DNA of 64,000 nt from Planctomycetota bacterium (GTDB taxonomy: Bacteria; Planctomycetota; Phycisphaerae; UBA1845; UTPLA1), in assembly GCA_016235815.1 (NCBI GenBank), contig JACRIM010000056.1, positions 1-64,000 on the forward strand, written 5' to 3'. A program made the position numbers and the translations under genes. The stretch's first letter is position 1, and each line of letters opens with the position of its first letter. Under the pieces are notes generated by a model. That model saw nothing but the letters and a program-made list of their open reading frames with translations. It did not search any database and was not told where the DNA came from. Shown here piece by piece: positions 43,076-51,646 of the stretch.

Positions 43076-45673
43076 CTACGACGGTCGCTGAATGGTGCAT
43101 TCGAGGATAACTTGGCGCTGGCCGGTTTCGTTGGGGAAGAGTGTGTTCGGCGAGCTTTCCATATGCATAAGTCCCTTGATGGGTTTGTAGGTCGCATTGA
43201 TACCGGGCATGTCGATGCCGAGGGTGGGGACAATCAGAGGGTCGCCGGGCGGGCAGCTTGGGAGATAGATGTCGGAGTCGGGGACTTGTTTTCCGTCGGG
43301 ATTTGCGGTGGTGAAGAACTGGACTTTGTGAGGACTGCCAGTCGGACCGGGGTAGCAGGTGAATTGGCCGTCGAGCACGGTCGTCCATGTTCGTTCAGGG
43401 CCGTAGCCATCGCGGCGGGAGGCGTCGCACGGCGGAATGAGTGTGCGGTGAATGTAGTAGAAGGTCTTGGTCGATTTGCAGTCGGCCGTTCCCATTAGCT
43501 TTGGGGTTTGGCCGTCATTTTTGACTTCGAGGGTGAAGTCGGCCGTGACGCGCTTGTCGAGGCCGGTTTCGTTGTAGGCGTAGTTAGGAACGGCGCTGGT
43601 GTTGGTCACGATGTTGTGGATGATCTGGTATTTGCCGGTGATTTTGCGGTAGTCGTCGGCTTTATCGAAGGGGTTGCTCTCGCCGGCGGTCTTGTCGACG
43701 TCGAGGTTGTAATCCTGATCTTCGACGGAATCGGGGAGGCCGCCGCCGTCGGAGTCGATGTCCTTTTCGCCGGCATTGCCGTCGCCGTCGGTATCCGGTC
43801 GCGCCTTTCCATTCGACTCGGGATATGCGTTGCGTTTTTTGGCTGAGAAGTACGTGCCCCAGCCGTGCTCTTTGTCGAGCACGGATCGGCGGATTTCGAC
43901 GAAGTCGCTGATGCAGTCGCCGTCGGTGTCAATGTCGTTTTTGTCAGTGTGAAATCGCGTATCCTCGTCGAAGTCGTAGACGCCGTCGCCGTCTATATCG
44001 TTCCAGATGGAGTCTTCATCCTTTTTGACATTGGCACGGTTGACGCCGGACATTTTCCAGTAATAGAGAATGAGTGTTTGGTCGAGGTTGTGCAGGACGA
44101 CGCGTGTGGTGCCGGGGTCGTGGACGATGAGGGTTCGGGCACCTGCTCGCAAGGTCCAGCCGACGACGAGCAAGGCATGGGAGCCGCCGTGAGGTTGCCG
44201 GATGGTAATGATGGTGGGGTTTTTGTTGGTAATGGCGGCGGTAACGGCCAACCAAAAATCATCGATGAGACCGGTTCGGTCCAGTGCTCCGATGGGTATC
44301 CCCTCTGGCGCATTGATGTTCAGAGCGAAGGAAATACCTTTGCGGAGGCTGGCCCATGGGAAGCCATAACCGTAGTTGAAGTCCCACTCGGGGCCTTTGT
44401 ATGCGCCGAAGACGGCAGGATCTTTGTAGATTTCGTGACTGATGCGGTCCTGACTGAGATTGGGTCGGTTGATGTTGTTGACCCGAGCGTAATAGCCGTT
44501 CGCCATGGAGACGCATGCGAAGCCGCAGTTGTAGAAGTCGGCGAGGTCGGTCTGCTTGAGAGGGCCGAGGGGGTGTGGTTTATTGAAGGCCTGCGGGTCG
44601 TCTGTGTCTTTGTCGGATTCGAGAAGGAGGAGGTGGGTGTCCTTGCGTTGTTTGTAAAGGGGGACTCCGGAGAGGCGCAAGCCCGGGGCGGTCGCAGCGT
44701 TGGCGACGATTGCTTTTGTTGTGTCGTCGGGCTCGCCCGCTTCTGCAATGTCGGCAAGGCCGAGGTCAGCGACGATCTCGAATGTGTTGGAGTCGGTGAA
44801 ATCGGAAAAGGTACCGTCTGCATTCATGGCGCGGAGTCGCCAGTGGTAGATGCCCGGGGCAAGCGTCTGAATGATGGGGCCGACGTCGATGGTGGTGTCC
44901 ACGAGGAGGTTGGTGAAGTCGGGGTCGGTGGCGAGTTGCACGTGATAGGCCTTCGCGCCGCGGACGGGATACCAGTTGAGTTCGACATCGCCCGCTGCGA
45001 GGGTGGAGCCGTTGAAGGGGAGCAGGGCGGTGATGGAGGGATTGGGGTTGGGTTGGCCGGGGGATTGGAAATCGGTGTCCAGCAGCGTCCAGTCGTTGGC
45101 TGTGTCCGGAGCGATGGACTTTGGGTGGCGGGCGAGAACGTAACCGGAATCGACGTCGGGGAGAATTCCCCCGGCATCGAGCGGGGCGGAATCGGGGTCG
45201 GCGGGATCCCAGGTGATTCGGTCGAGTATGTTGCCGTCGGTGTCCACAAGATCGATGCGGCCCTTCGCGGGGTTTAAGAATTGCGTTTGATCGCTGTGCG
45301 CGACGCCTTCCGTGGCATCGGTTTGACCGTCGAAGAGAATCAATACGAGAGAGCCGGGGTTGGAGGCCGTGAGCGCGGCGGGGAGCGGGAACTCCGCGGC
45401 GTCCTGATTGACGAGTTTTAACGTGGAAAGGACGGGACCGGCATTGCCGATCTTGAGTTCCACGAAGGGGGCCGCGCCGTCGGCGGGATGAAAGAGGACT
45501 TCATTTAAGAGCGTCACGTCACCGGGGACTGCGCCGTCGCCGGTGGGAAAGGGAAGCGGCGAACCATTGTTATTGCATGACGGATTGGTGCCGCAGGAGG
45601 CGGCGGAGAGGAGGGCGCAGAGGCATCCCCAGCGGGTGGTGGTGCTTATGAGGTTCAGTGGACGCATCTTCAT
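43076..45673 (-). CDS. Lipoprotein with C39-like cysteine peptidase domain and calcium repeats
   Basis: 865 residues from the ATG at 45673 (others at 45706 and 45667). A lipobox SAASC follows a hydrophobic stretch. N-terminal ~150 residues resemble a lamin-tail/LTD-type domain (VTLLNEVLFHPADGAAPFVE). Next is a fibronectin-like region (KAYHVQLATDPDFTNLLVDT, GIYHWRLRAMNADG). Residues ~380-560 form a papain/C39-like domain: Cys in NCGFACVSMANGYY, His in PHGGSHALLVVGWT and Asp in LIVHDPGTTRVV. Then thrombospondin-type-3-like calcium repeats (DIDGDGVYDFDEDT, DIDTDGDCISDF, DTDGDGNAGEKDIDSDGG). Possibly an extracellular peptidase or a catalytic-dead adhesin. Confidence 0.75.
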   Translation of the reverse strand: MKMRPLNLISTTTRWGCLCALLSAASCGTNPSCNNNGSPLPFPTGDGAVPGDVTLLNEVLFHPADGAAPFVELKIGNAGPVLSTLKLVNQDAAEFPLPAALTASNPGSLVLILFDGQTDATEGVAHSDQTQFLNPAKGRIDLVDTDGNILDRITWDPADPDSAPLDAGGILPDVDSGYVLARHPKSIAPDTANDWTLLDTDFQSPGQPNPNPSITALLPFNGSTLAAGDVELNWYPVRGAKAYHVQLATDPDFTNLLVDTTIDVGPIIQTLAPGIYHWRLRAMNADGTFSDFTDSNTFEIVADLGLADIAEAGEPDDTTKAIVANAATAPGLRLSGVPLYKQRKDTHLLLLESDKDTDDPQAFNKPHPLGPLKQTDLADFYNCGFACVSMANGYYARVNNINRPNLSQDRISHEIYKDPAVFGAYKGPEWDFNYGYGFPWASLRKGISFALNINAPEGIPIGALDRTGLIDDFWLAVTAAITNKNPTIITIRQPHGGSHALLVVGWTLRAGARTLIVHDPGTTRVVLHNLDQTLILYYWKMSGVNRANVKKDEDSIWNDIDGDGVYDFDEDTRFHTDKNDIDTDGDCISDFVEIRRSVLDKEHGWGTYFSAKKRNAYPESNGKARPDTDGDGNAGEKDIDSDGGGLPDSVEDQDYNLDVDKTAGESNPFDKADDYRKITGKYQIIHNIVTNTSAVPNYAYNETGLDKRVTADFTLEVKNDGQTPKLMGTADCKSTKTFYYIHRTLIPPCDASRRDGYGPERTWTTVLDGQFTCYPGPTGSPHKVQFFTTANPDGKQVPDSDIYLPSCPPGDPLIVPTLGIDMPGINATYKPIKGLMHMESSPNTLFPNETGQRQVILECTIQRPS

Positions 45674-45771
45674 ACCACTCAATATGGGGCGAGGGCTGAC
45701 CTCCATTGTACCAAAACGACCATGCGGCGCGCTTGCCGGAATGTGCTAACTGGCCCTAGAGTCGCCGTGTA

Positions 45772-46761
45772 ATGGACGGTGTCAGCCTTGTCATTCCCGG
45801 GAAGAACTGCTCGCGGACGATTCGCGAGTGCCTCGGTGCCGTGGTGCCGTTGCTGTCGGCGGGCGGGACGCGTCTGCGCGAGATTATCTTCGTCGATGAT
45901 GGGTCGACGGATGAGACGCCGCGGATTGTGGCGGAGTATCCGGTTCGATTTATTCAGGGGCCGGCGGGCGGCCCGGGTGCAGCGCGAAATGTCGGATGGC
46001 GGGCGGCGGCGCAGCCGTTGGTGTGGTTCATTGATTCGGATTGCATCGCGCGGCCGGATGCGCTGGAGTTGTTGCTCGCACGAATGGATGGGGACCGAGT
46101 CGGCGCGGTTGGGGGGAGTTACGACAATCAGGTGCCGCATTCACTGCTGGGGCGGATCATTCACGAAGAGATCATGGTGCGGCACTCGGCGATGCGTGCG
46201 GAGGTGAACTTCCTCGGCGGGTTTAACGTGCTCTATCGCCGGCGCGTCTTGGAGGAAGTCGGCGGGTTTGACGAGCGATATTTCAATGGACCGGGGTCGC
46301 CGGGTGCGGAGGATGCGGAGCTGGGGTATCGGGCGCACGCGGCGGGATATGTGCTGCGGTTTGAGTTTCGGTCGAAGGTGGGGCATTACCACCCGACGAA
46401 GTTCTGGCGCTACATGCGCACGCAGCGGCATCACGGGTATTGGCGTGTGAATCTGCATTTTCGTCATCCGCACACGGCGGGCGGCGACGCGTACAGCAGT
46501 GTCGTCGATCATGCGCAGCCGGTGCTGGCGATGGCGGCCGTGGCGTGCGCGGCGGCGGCGTATTGGCCGATCGGGCGGATGGCGCTGGCGGCGGTGTTGG
46601 GGTTGCTGGTGCTCGCGCAGTTGCCGATGACGCTGCGGCTGTTGTCGCGAACGGGGTCGGCGGGGATGGTGTGTTTTGCGCCGATGGGGATTGTGCGGGC
46701 GTTTGCGCGGGGGATTGGGATGACAGTGGGGGTGTTGGCGAATCGGTTCAGGATGGTGTGA
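45772..46761 (+). CDS. GT2 glycosyltransferase with C-terminal membrane helices
   Basis: 329 residues. GT-A fold: VSLVIPGKNCSRTI, IIFVDDGSTDETPRIV and the metal-binding WFIDSDC, then FDERYFNGPGSPGAEDAELG (the ED acceptor motif). Two to three hydrophobic helices follow residue 245, anchoring it in the membrane. Substrate unknown. The last 25 codons (46684-46761) recur, diverged, at 47658-47735. The gap to the minus-strand lipoprotein (45674-45771) is a divergent promoter region. Confidence 0.9.
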   Translation: MDGVSLVIPGKNCSRTIRECLGAVVPLLSAGGTRLREIIFVDDGSTDETPRIVAEYPVRFIQGPAGGPGAARNVGWRAAAQPLVWFIDSDCIARPDALELLLARMDGDRVGAVGGSYDNQVPHSLLGRIIHEEIMVRHSAMRAEVNFLGGFNVLYRRRVLEEVGGFDERYFNGPGSPGAEDAELGYRAHAAGYVLRFEFRSKVGHYHPTKFWRYMRTQRHHGYWRVNLHFRHPHTAGGDAYSSVVDHAQPVLAMAAVACAAAAYWPIGRMALAAVLGLLVLAQLPMTLRLLSRTGSAGMVCFAPMGIVRAFARGIGMTVGVLANRFRMV

Positions 46762-47056
46762 TGCCGCTGCGCGGGGGCGATTGATACTGGTCGCCCGCCG
46801 GCCTTGGATAATATACTAAGTAGAAACGCCGAATCTTTCGTATGGTCCGCGAGCCGAAAAACGCTCGTCTTGACCCCGCCAGGGCCACTTTGGGGATGCG
46901 AGTGTATGATTCATTCTGCGTCTTTACTTAGCTACGATTGCGAAGGCCATCGGTCGTCGCATTCGGCCTCGGCAGGTGGCAGGCCTTGAAAAAGATGACA
47001 CGGCCGAAGAAGAAGGCGAGCAGGAAAAGTGAATGACGGCGTGCAGAGGGAGTTTT

Positions 47057-47084
47057 GTTAGTATCTGTCACTAGATTAACTAAC
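47057..47084. promoter_or_regulatory. Inverted repeat upstream of a lipoprotein gene
   Basis: GTTAGT-ATCT-GTCACT-AGAT-TA-ACTAAC: two nested arms around a six-base centre, 31 bases before the start codon. AT-rich compared with its surroundings. Operator or hairpin. Confidence 0.4.
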
Positions 47085-47114
47085 ATTGATTTACTTCGCT
47101 CGATTCAATTGCCC

Positions 47115-47651
47115 ATGAAGACGATTATCGCACCAGTTACGTTTTGCCTATTCTCCGCTGTATGCGGTTGCGCGAGAACAACGGTGAGTATTACCATACA
47201 AGATGCAAGTGGTGGAGCACAGGACAACCAAGACTTTTCCGTGCGCAAAGGAGCCTGGGCCAGAAGCAACTCAACGATTGTCGGAGTTGCCCAAGCCGTG
47301 CCACATGGTGGTGTAATCTATGAACCATACCCTGTTTGGCATGAATTCGCAATAGCCGCTGTTATTGCCAAGGCCGCGCCAGGCAAGTTCACTGGCACAG
47401 CTGCAATATCATTCGCAGGACGTGCAGAGTTGTTTTCTGTTGATTCACTAACTCTCTCACCACGCGAATCCGAAGGGTTCGTGGTGCAGGCCCATTCCGG
47501 GTGTAAGAAAACCGTATTGCGATTTGTTGGGGCGCCGGAGCCTGGCTTTGAGAGGCTTGAGCAACAAGCTAAACAAATATTGGGCTCAGATGGTAAGGAG
47601 CAGTTGAGTCGGGAAATTGGGAATCCAGGGGAATCCAAGGACAGGCACTAA
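47115..47651 (+). CDS. Hypothetical lipoprotein in an AT-richer segment
   Basis: 178 residues from the ATG at 47115, chosen because it starts a lipoprotein-type signal (TIIAPVTFCLFSAVCGC). The mature part (VSITIQDASGGAQDNQDFSV, VIYEPYPVWHEFAIAAVIAK, KKTVLRFVGAPEPGFERLEQ) has no domain I recognise. Base composition is clearly more AT-rich than neighbouring genes. It lies in the segment flanked by the duplicated GT2 3' end, suggesting acquisition with or by that event. The flanking non-coding part 46762-47056 shows nothing else I can support. Confidence 0.65.
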   Translation: MKTIIAPVTFCLFSAVCGCARTTVSITIQDASGGAQDNQDFSVRKGAWARSNSTIVGVAQAVPHGGVIYEPYPVWHEFAIAAVIAKAAPGKFTGTAAISFAGRAELFSVDSLTLSPRESEGFVVQAHSGCKKTVLRFVGAPEPGFERLEQQAKQILGSDGKEQLSREIGNPGESKDRH

Positions 47652-47657
47652 TAGTAG

Positions 47658-47735
47658 ATGGGGTTCGTTCTGGCGTTTGCGCGGAGGATGGGAATGACGG
47701 TGGGGGTGCTGGCGAATTGGCTCAGGACGGGGTGA
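47658..47735 (+). pseudogene. Diverged copy of the GT2 gene 3' end
   Basis: 26 codons reading MGFVLAFARRMGMTVGVLAN plus five residues and a stop, aligned end to end with the last 26 codons of the GT2 gene (MGIVRAFARGIGMTVGVLAN). The two copies flank the 896-base segment 46762-47657. Confidence 0.75.
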
Positions 47736-47804
47736 TGGGAGCCTGGTGAGACTAGCGCACCGCCCGATAGTCGGTGCCGCACAGGCCCGCTACACTGGCG
47801 GCGC

Positions 47805-49631
47805 ATGATGTCGGCGTCGATTCTTTTCTGGCTGCTGCTACCTCTTCCGGGGTATGCGCTGGCGCGGCGGGTTTCATCGGACGAATTGGAATCGGGGCTG
47901 CTCGGGTCGCTTGGCATTTCCTACTTGTATACGTTTGCATTGTTGTCGCCGCTTTCGATTGCGTGCTATGTCCTGCGGCTGCCGGTGGGAGTTTTGTCGG
48001 CGTACTTCGTCGCGCTGTTTGTCGCCGCCGTAATCGACCTGACGCGACAACGCGGTTGGGGGGCGATAGGCCGGCTGTGGATGGCGGGTCTGGGAGTGGA
48101 ACTGCTCATCGTTATTCTGGATTTGGTCATGGGGGCACGGGTCGGGACGTTTCTTGCGGGGGATGCGTTCGTTCACCTGGCGCGGATACGCAGTTTGCTT
48201 GAGAACGGCATGAACAATGATGACCCGTTCGTGGCCGCGAGGCATTTTTTCCCGGTGTATCACACGAATCTGCTGCACGCGCTGTACGCGATGGCGACGC
48301 AACTGACGCGGTGTGACCTGCTGAACGTCTGGTTCGACAGCCTGCCGATGGGCAAGCTGTTGATTGCATCCGGGACGTATTATTTCGCGTGGCAAGTCTT
48401 TCAGCGTCGGTGGGTGGCGTGGGTCGCGGTGATGTTCGTGGTCGGCGTGCGCGGCCCGTTTCAGTATGTCATCTATCCCAATCAACTTAGCCCCTATTTT
48501 TTGACGCCGATGGTGCTGGGGATCCTGGTGTCGGCGATTCGCGGGCCGTGTACGTGGCGTCACGCGGCGATGCTGGCGGCGGCCTCGCTGATCATCGGGC
48601 AGTTTCACGGGCTGTACGTTTTGTTCTGCCTGATCGGAGCGGGCCCGGTGCTGGGGGCGGTCGCCTTGTACAACCTCGTTCGACGGCCGCGCGCGGCGAT
48701 GCCGATCCTGGCGTGCGCGGCGGCAATGTGGGTCGGGTTTCCGTTTCTGCTTGTGTCGCGTTGGCAGACGCCGGTGATCAATCGGGCGCCGGTGACGGAG
48801 ACGGCTCCGATCGGCGACAGTGGGTACTTCGTGCGGGTGGGAGCGAATGACGTTGTGCGGGACTCGACCGACCTGGTGCGAACGCTGGGCGGCGGTGTCG
48901 GGAACACGATCGCGTGGTTCGTGGGCATCGGCTGTGCGTTGGCGGGCAGACGACGGCGCGAGACGGCGTTCCTGCTGGGGATCGTCGCGGTGAGCCTGTC
49001 GATCTTTTTCGTGCCGGCGATTTGCTCGTTCTTCATGCGCCGGCTTGGCGAAGAGTGGGTGCTGCAACGCTTTGATTATTTGATCGGTGTGTGCCAGATC
49101 GCGCTCGTTCCGGGGGCGATTGCGGCCATGTTGGAACGGCTGCCGCTGGCGGAGGTGGGGCGGGCGATCGTCAGCGTGGTCGTGGTCTTTCTCGCGGCGG
49201 GTTCGGCGGGCCATCAGAAGCCGGACGATTGGACGACGTGGTTGGGAACGGCCCGGTTGCCGCACGAACAGCGGACGGGATATCTCGGGAACATCAACAA
49301 GATTCGCGATTTCGTGACGGCCCATGTGCCGCCGGGCGAGACGGTGCTCGCCGACCCGGTGACGGGGATCGGTTTCGTGGCGATCACGGGTAACAAACTG
49401 GTGATTGCGGATCGGGCGTGCAACGGCGTGTCGGATCAGTATGAGCGGCGGGACGATTTGGCGGTGATGCTGGATCCGCGGGTGTCGTGGGAGCGCAAAC
49501 TGCCGCTGCTTCGGAAGTATCAGACGCGGTATTTTTTCCCGGTGTCATTTCGCAATGAATGGACCGAGGGACACGTCGAGGCGCAGTGGAGCGTCGACCG
49601 GCGGTTGTTGATTAAGTTGAAGATTGACTGA
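47805..49631 (+). CDS. Polytopic membrane protein, GT-C-like, large
   Basis: 608 residues with roughly twelve hydrophobic helices. A first-loop motif AGDAFVHLARIRSLLENGMN with Asp and His/Arg after a long N-terminal membrane domain recalls GT-C enzymes, and the C-terminal ~130 residues are soluble (HVPPGETVLADPVTGIGFVA, RYFFPVSFRNEWTEG), as in mannosyltransferase-like or O-antigen-related proteins. No named family. Single gene; converges with the B12-domain gene. Confidence 0.7.
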   Translation: MMSASILFWLLLPLPGYALARRVSSDELESGLLGSLGISYLYTFALLSPLSIACYVLRLPVGVLSAYFVALFVAAVIDLTRQRGWGAIGRLWMAGLGVELLIVILDLVMGARVGTFLAGDAFVHLARIRSLLENGMNNDDPFVAARHFFPVYHTNLLHALYAMATQLTRCDLLNVWFDSLPMGKLLIASGTYYFAWQVFQRRWVAWVAVMFVVGVRGPFQYVIYPNQLSPYFLTPMVLGILVSAIRGPCTWRHAAMLAAASLIIGQFHGLYVLFCLIGAGPVLGAVALYNLVRRPRAAMPILACAAAMWVGFPFLLVSRWQTPVINRAPVTETAPIGDSGYFVRVGANDVVRDSTDLVRTLGGGVGNTIAWFVGIGCALAGRRRRETAFLLGIVAVSLSIFFVPAICSFFMRRLGEEWVLQRFDYLIGVCQIALVPGAIAAMLERLPLAEVGRAIVSVVVVFLAAGSAGHQKPDDWTTWLGTARLPHEQRTGYLGNINKIRDFVTAHVPPGETVLADPVTGIGFVAITGNKLVIADRACNGVSDQYERRDDLAVMLDPRVSWERKLPLLRKYQTRYFFPVSFRNEWTEGHVEAQWSVDRRLLIKLKID

Positions 49632-49650
49632 GCCTGCGACTCGGCGACAG

Positions 49651-49679
49651 AAAAAAACCGTCGGCATGCGTGCCGACGG
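49651..49679 (-). terminator. Terminator of the B12-binding protein gene
   Basis: On the minus strand CCGTCGGCA pairs with TGCCGACGG on a four-base loop, followed by seven T, 31 bases after the stop codon at 49710. Confidence 0.9.
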
Positions 49680-49709
49680 CTAGAGTAACTATCAGTATTT
49701 CAAGGGAGC

Positions 49710-50609
49710 TTAGCAGTTCGCCTCTTCCATCTGGGCGAGAAGCGGCGGGCGGCGGCGGCGGCGGCGCTTCTTGGTGCCGTTCGTGTCGCGCTCCTCCGGC
49801 TCGCGGGCCTCGGTGGCGTCGGCGAGTTGCAGGGCCTCAAGGGCCGTCTCGGCGTAGAGGTCGGCCTTCACTTCCTTCCAAAGGCCGGCAGCCCGATTGA
49901 AGACACCTCCCGAGACCATGATGTTCATCTGGGGGCAGACGTTGATCTCGCGAATGTAGTCGATCATCTCGCGGACGATCGGCGCATCGCTGGGCTTCGA
50001 ACCGAAGATGAGAAGGTTGTTGGGTCGAAGCTGGCCGACGAGTTCGGCGACTTCGTCACGCGCGATTCCGCCGCCGACGAAGTAAACCTCCCAGCCGTCG
50101 GCCTCGAAGAGATCGGCGACCATCTGGGCGGAGAACTCTTCGGGCTCGTCGTGGGCGCAGGTGATGAGGATTCGCTTGTTGAGCGCGGGCTTGCGATCGA
50201 GGCGCGTCTGGACGTGATCGGCGACGGTGCGATTGATGCGCACGGCCATGTGCTCGCTGACGCGGTTGATGCGATCTTCGCGGTACATCGATTCGACGCG
50301 CTGCATCGCGGGGAAGAGCAGGCCGTCGTAGAGGCTCTTGGCCGTGAATCCGTTTTCGAGGGCCGAGAGGACCAGGTCGCGGCAGGTCGCCCGGTGGCCG
50401 CGGAGGAGGGGATCCATGTACTGGTCGAGGAGTTTCGCAATCGCCATTTTCTCATTCTCCGTTTGCTTCCGGCTGACCGCCGACTTGGCGGTCGTGTAGT
50501 CGCGACCCGAGTCCATCGGGGCAGCGGCCGGGGTGTTGGTCGCGTCTCGGTACAGCCCGGAATCCAATCGGGGCACGTTGAGCAGAAATTGCCGATTCAT
50601 CATTTGCAT
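49710..50609 (-). CDS. Cobalamin-binding-fold (B12-type) protein
   Basis: 299 residues; alternative ATGs lie two and three codons later. Residues ~55-140 form a helical cap (MDPLLRGHRATCRDLVLSAL, SLYDGLLFPAMQRVESMYRE, RVSEHMAVRINRTVADHVQT) like the B12-binding cap of MetH/MtbC1-type and light-sensing CarH-type proteins. Residues ~145-260 form the Rossmann-like B12 domain, but the cobalt-ligand motif DxHxxG is replaced: the site reads CAHDEPEEFSAQMVADLFEA. The usual later motifs are present as GSKPSDAP and VSGGVFNRA. A very basic KKRRRRRRP block lies near the C-terminus. It may bind B12 base-off without His or another ligand; a regulatory role fits. Confidence 0.8.
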   Translation of the reverse strand: MQMMNRQFLLNVPRLDSGLYRDATNTPAAAPMDSGRDYTTAKSAVSRKQTENEKMAIAKLLDQYMDPLLRGHRATCRDLVLSALENGFTAKSLYDGLLFPAMQRVESMYREDRINRVSEHMAVRINRTVADHVQTRLDRKPALNKRILITCAHDEPEEFSAQMVADLFEADGWEVYFVGGGIARDEVAELVGQLRPNNLLIFGSKPSDAPIVREMIDYIREINVCPQMNIMVSGGVFNRAAGLWKEVKADLYAETALEALQLADATEAREPEERDTNGTKKRRRRRRPPLLAQMEEANC

Positions 50610-50645
50610 TAGCTCAGGGTTTTGTTCTGGCGGCTCGCTACTGTT

Positions 50646-50674
50646 AATTTAGGCAACATAGCGAACATAGGCAA
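50646..50674 (-). promoter_or_regulatory. Likely sigma-70 promoter of the B12-domain gene
   Basis: TTGCCT and TAAATT are 17 bases apart, with a start expected near 50639. TATGTTCGC and TATGTTGCC form a direct repeat across the spacer and could be an operator. Confidence 0.35.
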
Positions 50675-50805
50675 TATGATGTCGGCGCGCGGTATTCGAA
50701 AACTTTAGGGCAGGTGCGAAATGTGCGTGTGGACCGGCCGAGAATGCGCGGCCGCGTAGCACTATAACGTGTTTATTGACAGTTGCTTATGGAGACGCTG
50801 TCTTG

Positions 50806-51570
50806 TTACTTGCCGCTTGTCGGCAGTTGTGTGGGCGTCGTGCTGGTGACGGGCTTTCGACCACCCGAGGAGAGGGTTATCCGTGTCACTCTCCATCCAT
50901 TTTCGGTTTTCCGAAGGCGAAGATCGACCGAGGCCGAGATTGGCACGCTGAACCCGGCCTTGATGGCGGCTTGGCGAATCGCTGCCTGGTACTCAGCCGA
51001 CCCTGGACCGGCCGGCGTCCCATCGGCCTTCTTCGGCGGGTTCGCGGCGACGGCCGACTCGATGCGCGTGAGTTGGTTGCGATCGGCGGGCGACTCGAGT
51101 TCGAGGTTGACGGATGCATCGGTCTTCGGCGGGTCGGGAACGATGCGAAGCGTGTCGAGTTTCGCACCGCCTGCATAGTGCGCGATCTGCGAAATCCACG
51201 ATTCGGCCATGACGGTCAAGGCGGCGTCGGGTGACACATCGCGCGGAACCGACGCCGATTTGCCGGCGAGAAGTTGTTGGTGAACCTCGTTTTTCGCGGC
51301 GAGGGCGTAGATGCGGGCGAGTGCCGCATCGTAGGCGGACTTCTGCCCCGGCGCGCCGAGTCCGCGGACGCGAATCAACTGGGCATCCGAGAGGGCCGAA
51401 ATCATGGCCTCGGCGACCTGCTTCGGCGATGCATCCACGGGAAGCGATGTCGCAACGTTTGAGACGGTGACGGCGTCGTTGGGCTGGTGGCGGCGTTTAT
51501 CGTCGCAGGCGAGGGAAACCGTGCAGACGATGAGAAGGGTCGTGAATGCAGAGAGTTTTCGCGGAGGCAT
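50806..51570 (-). CDS. Hypothetical lipoprotein
   Basis: 254 residues with a lipoprotein signal (TTLLIVCTVSLAC, Cys22). Mature part: a helical segment (ASPKQVAEAMISALSDAQLI) and a C-terminal beta strand region (SVDLRLRKTENGWRVTRITL). No family recognised. Stop is at 50806; no terminator is evident. Confidence 0.7.
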   Translation of the reverse strand: MPPRKLSAFTTLLIVCTVSLACDDKRRHQPNDAVTVSNVATSLPVDASPKQVAEAMISALSDAQLIRVRGLGAPGQKSAYDAALARIYALAAKNEVHQQLLAGKSASVPRDVSPDAALTVMAESWISQIAHYAGGAKLDTLRIVPDPPKTDASVNLELESPADRNQLTRIESAVAANPPKKADGTPAGPGSAEYQAAIRQAAIKAGFSVPISASVDLRLRKTENGWRVTRITLSSGGRKPVTSTTPTQLPTSGK

Positions 51571-51646
51571 TCGGAGCGAGTGTAGGGATGGGGCGGTGGT
51601 TTCGCAACGGTTGCGAGTCCGGGGGGCCGGGGATACCTTGAGCGGT

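Noticed and set aside
47874-49325. 483-codon minus-strand frame opposite the membrane protein gene
   Set aside because: Very Arg/His/Pro-rich, as expected for the complement of a hydrophobic high-GC gene.
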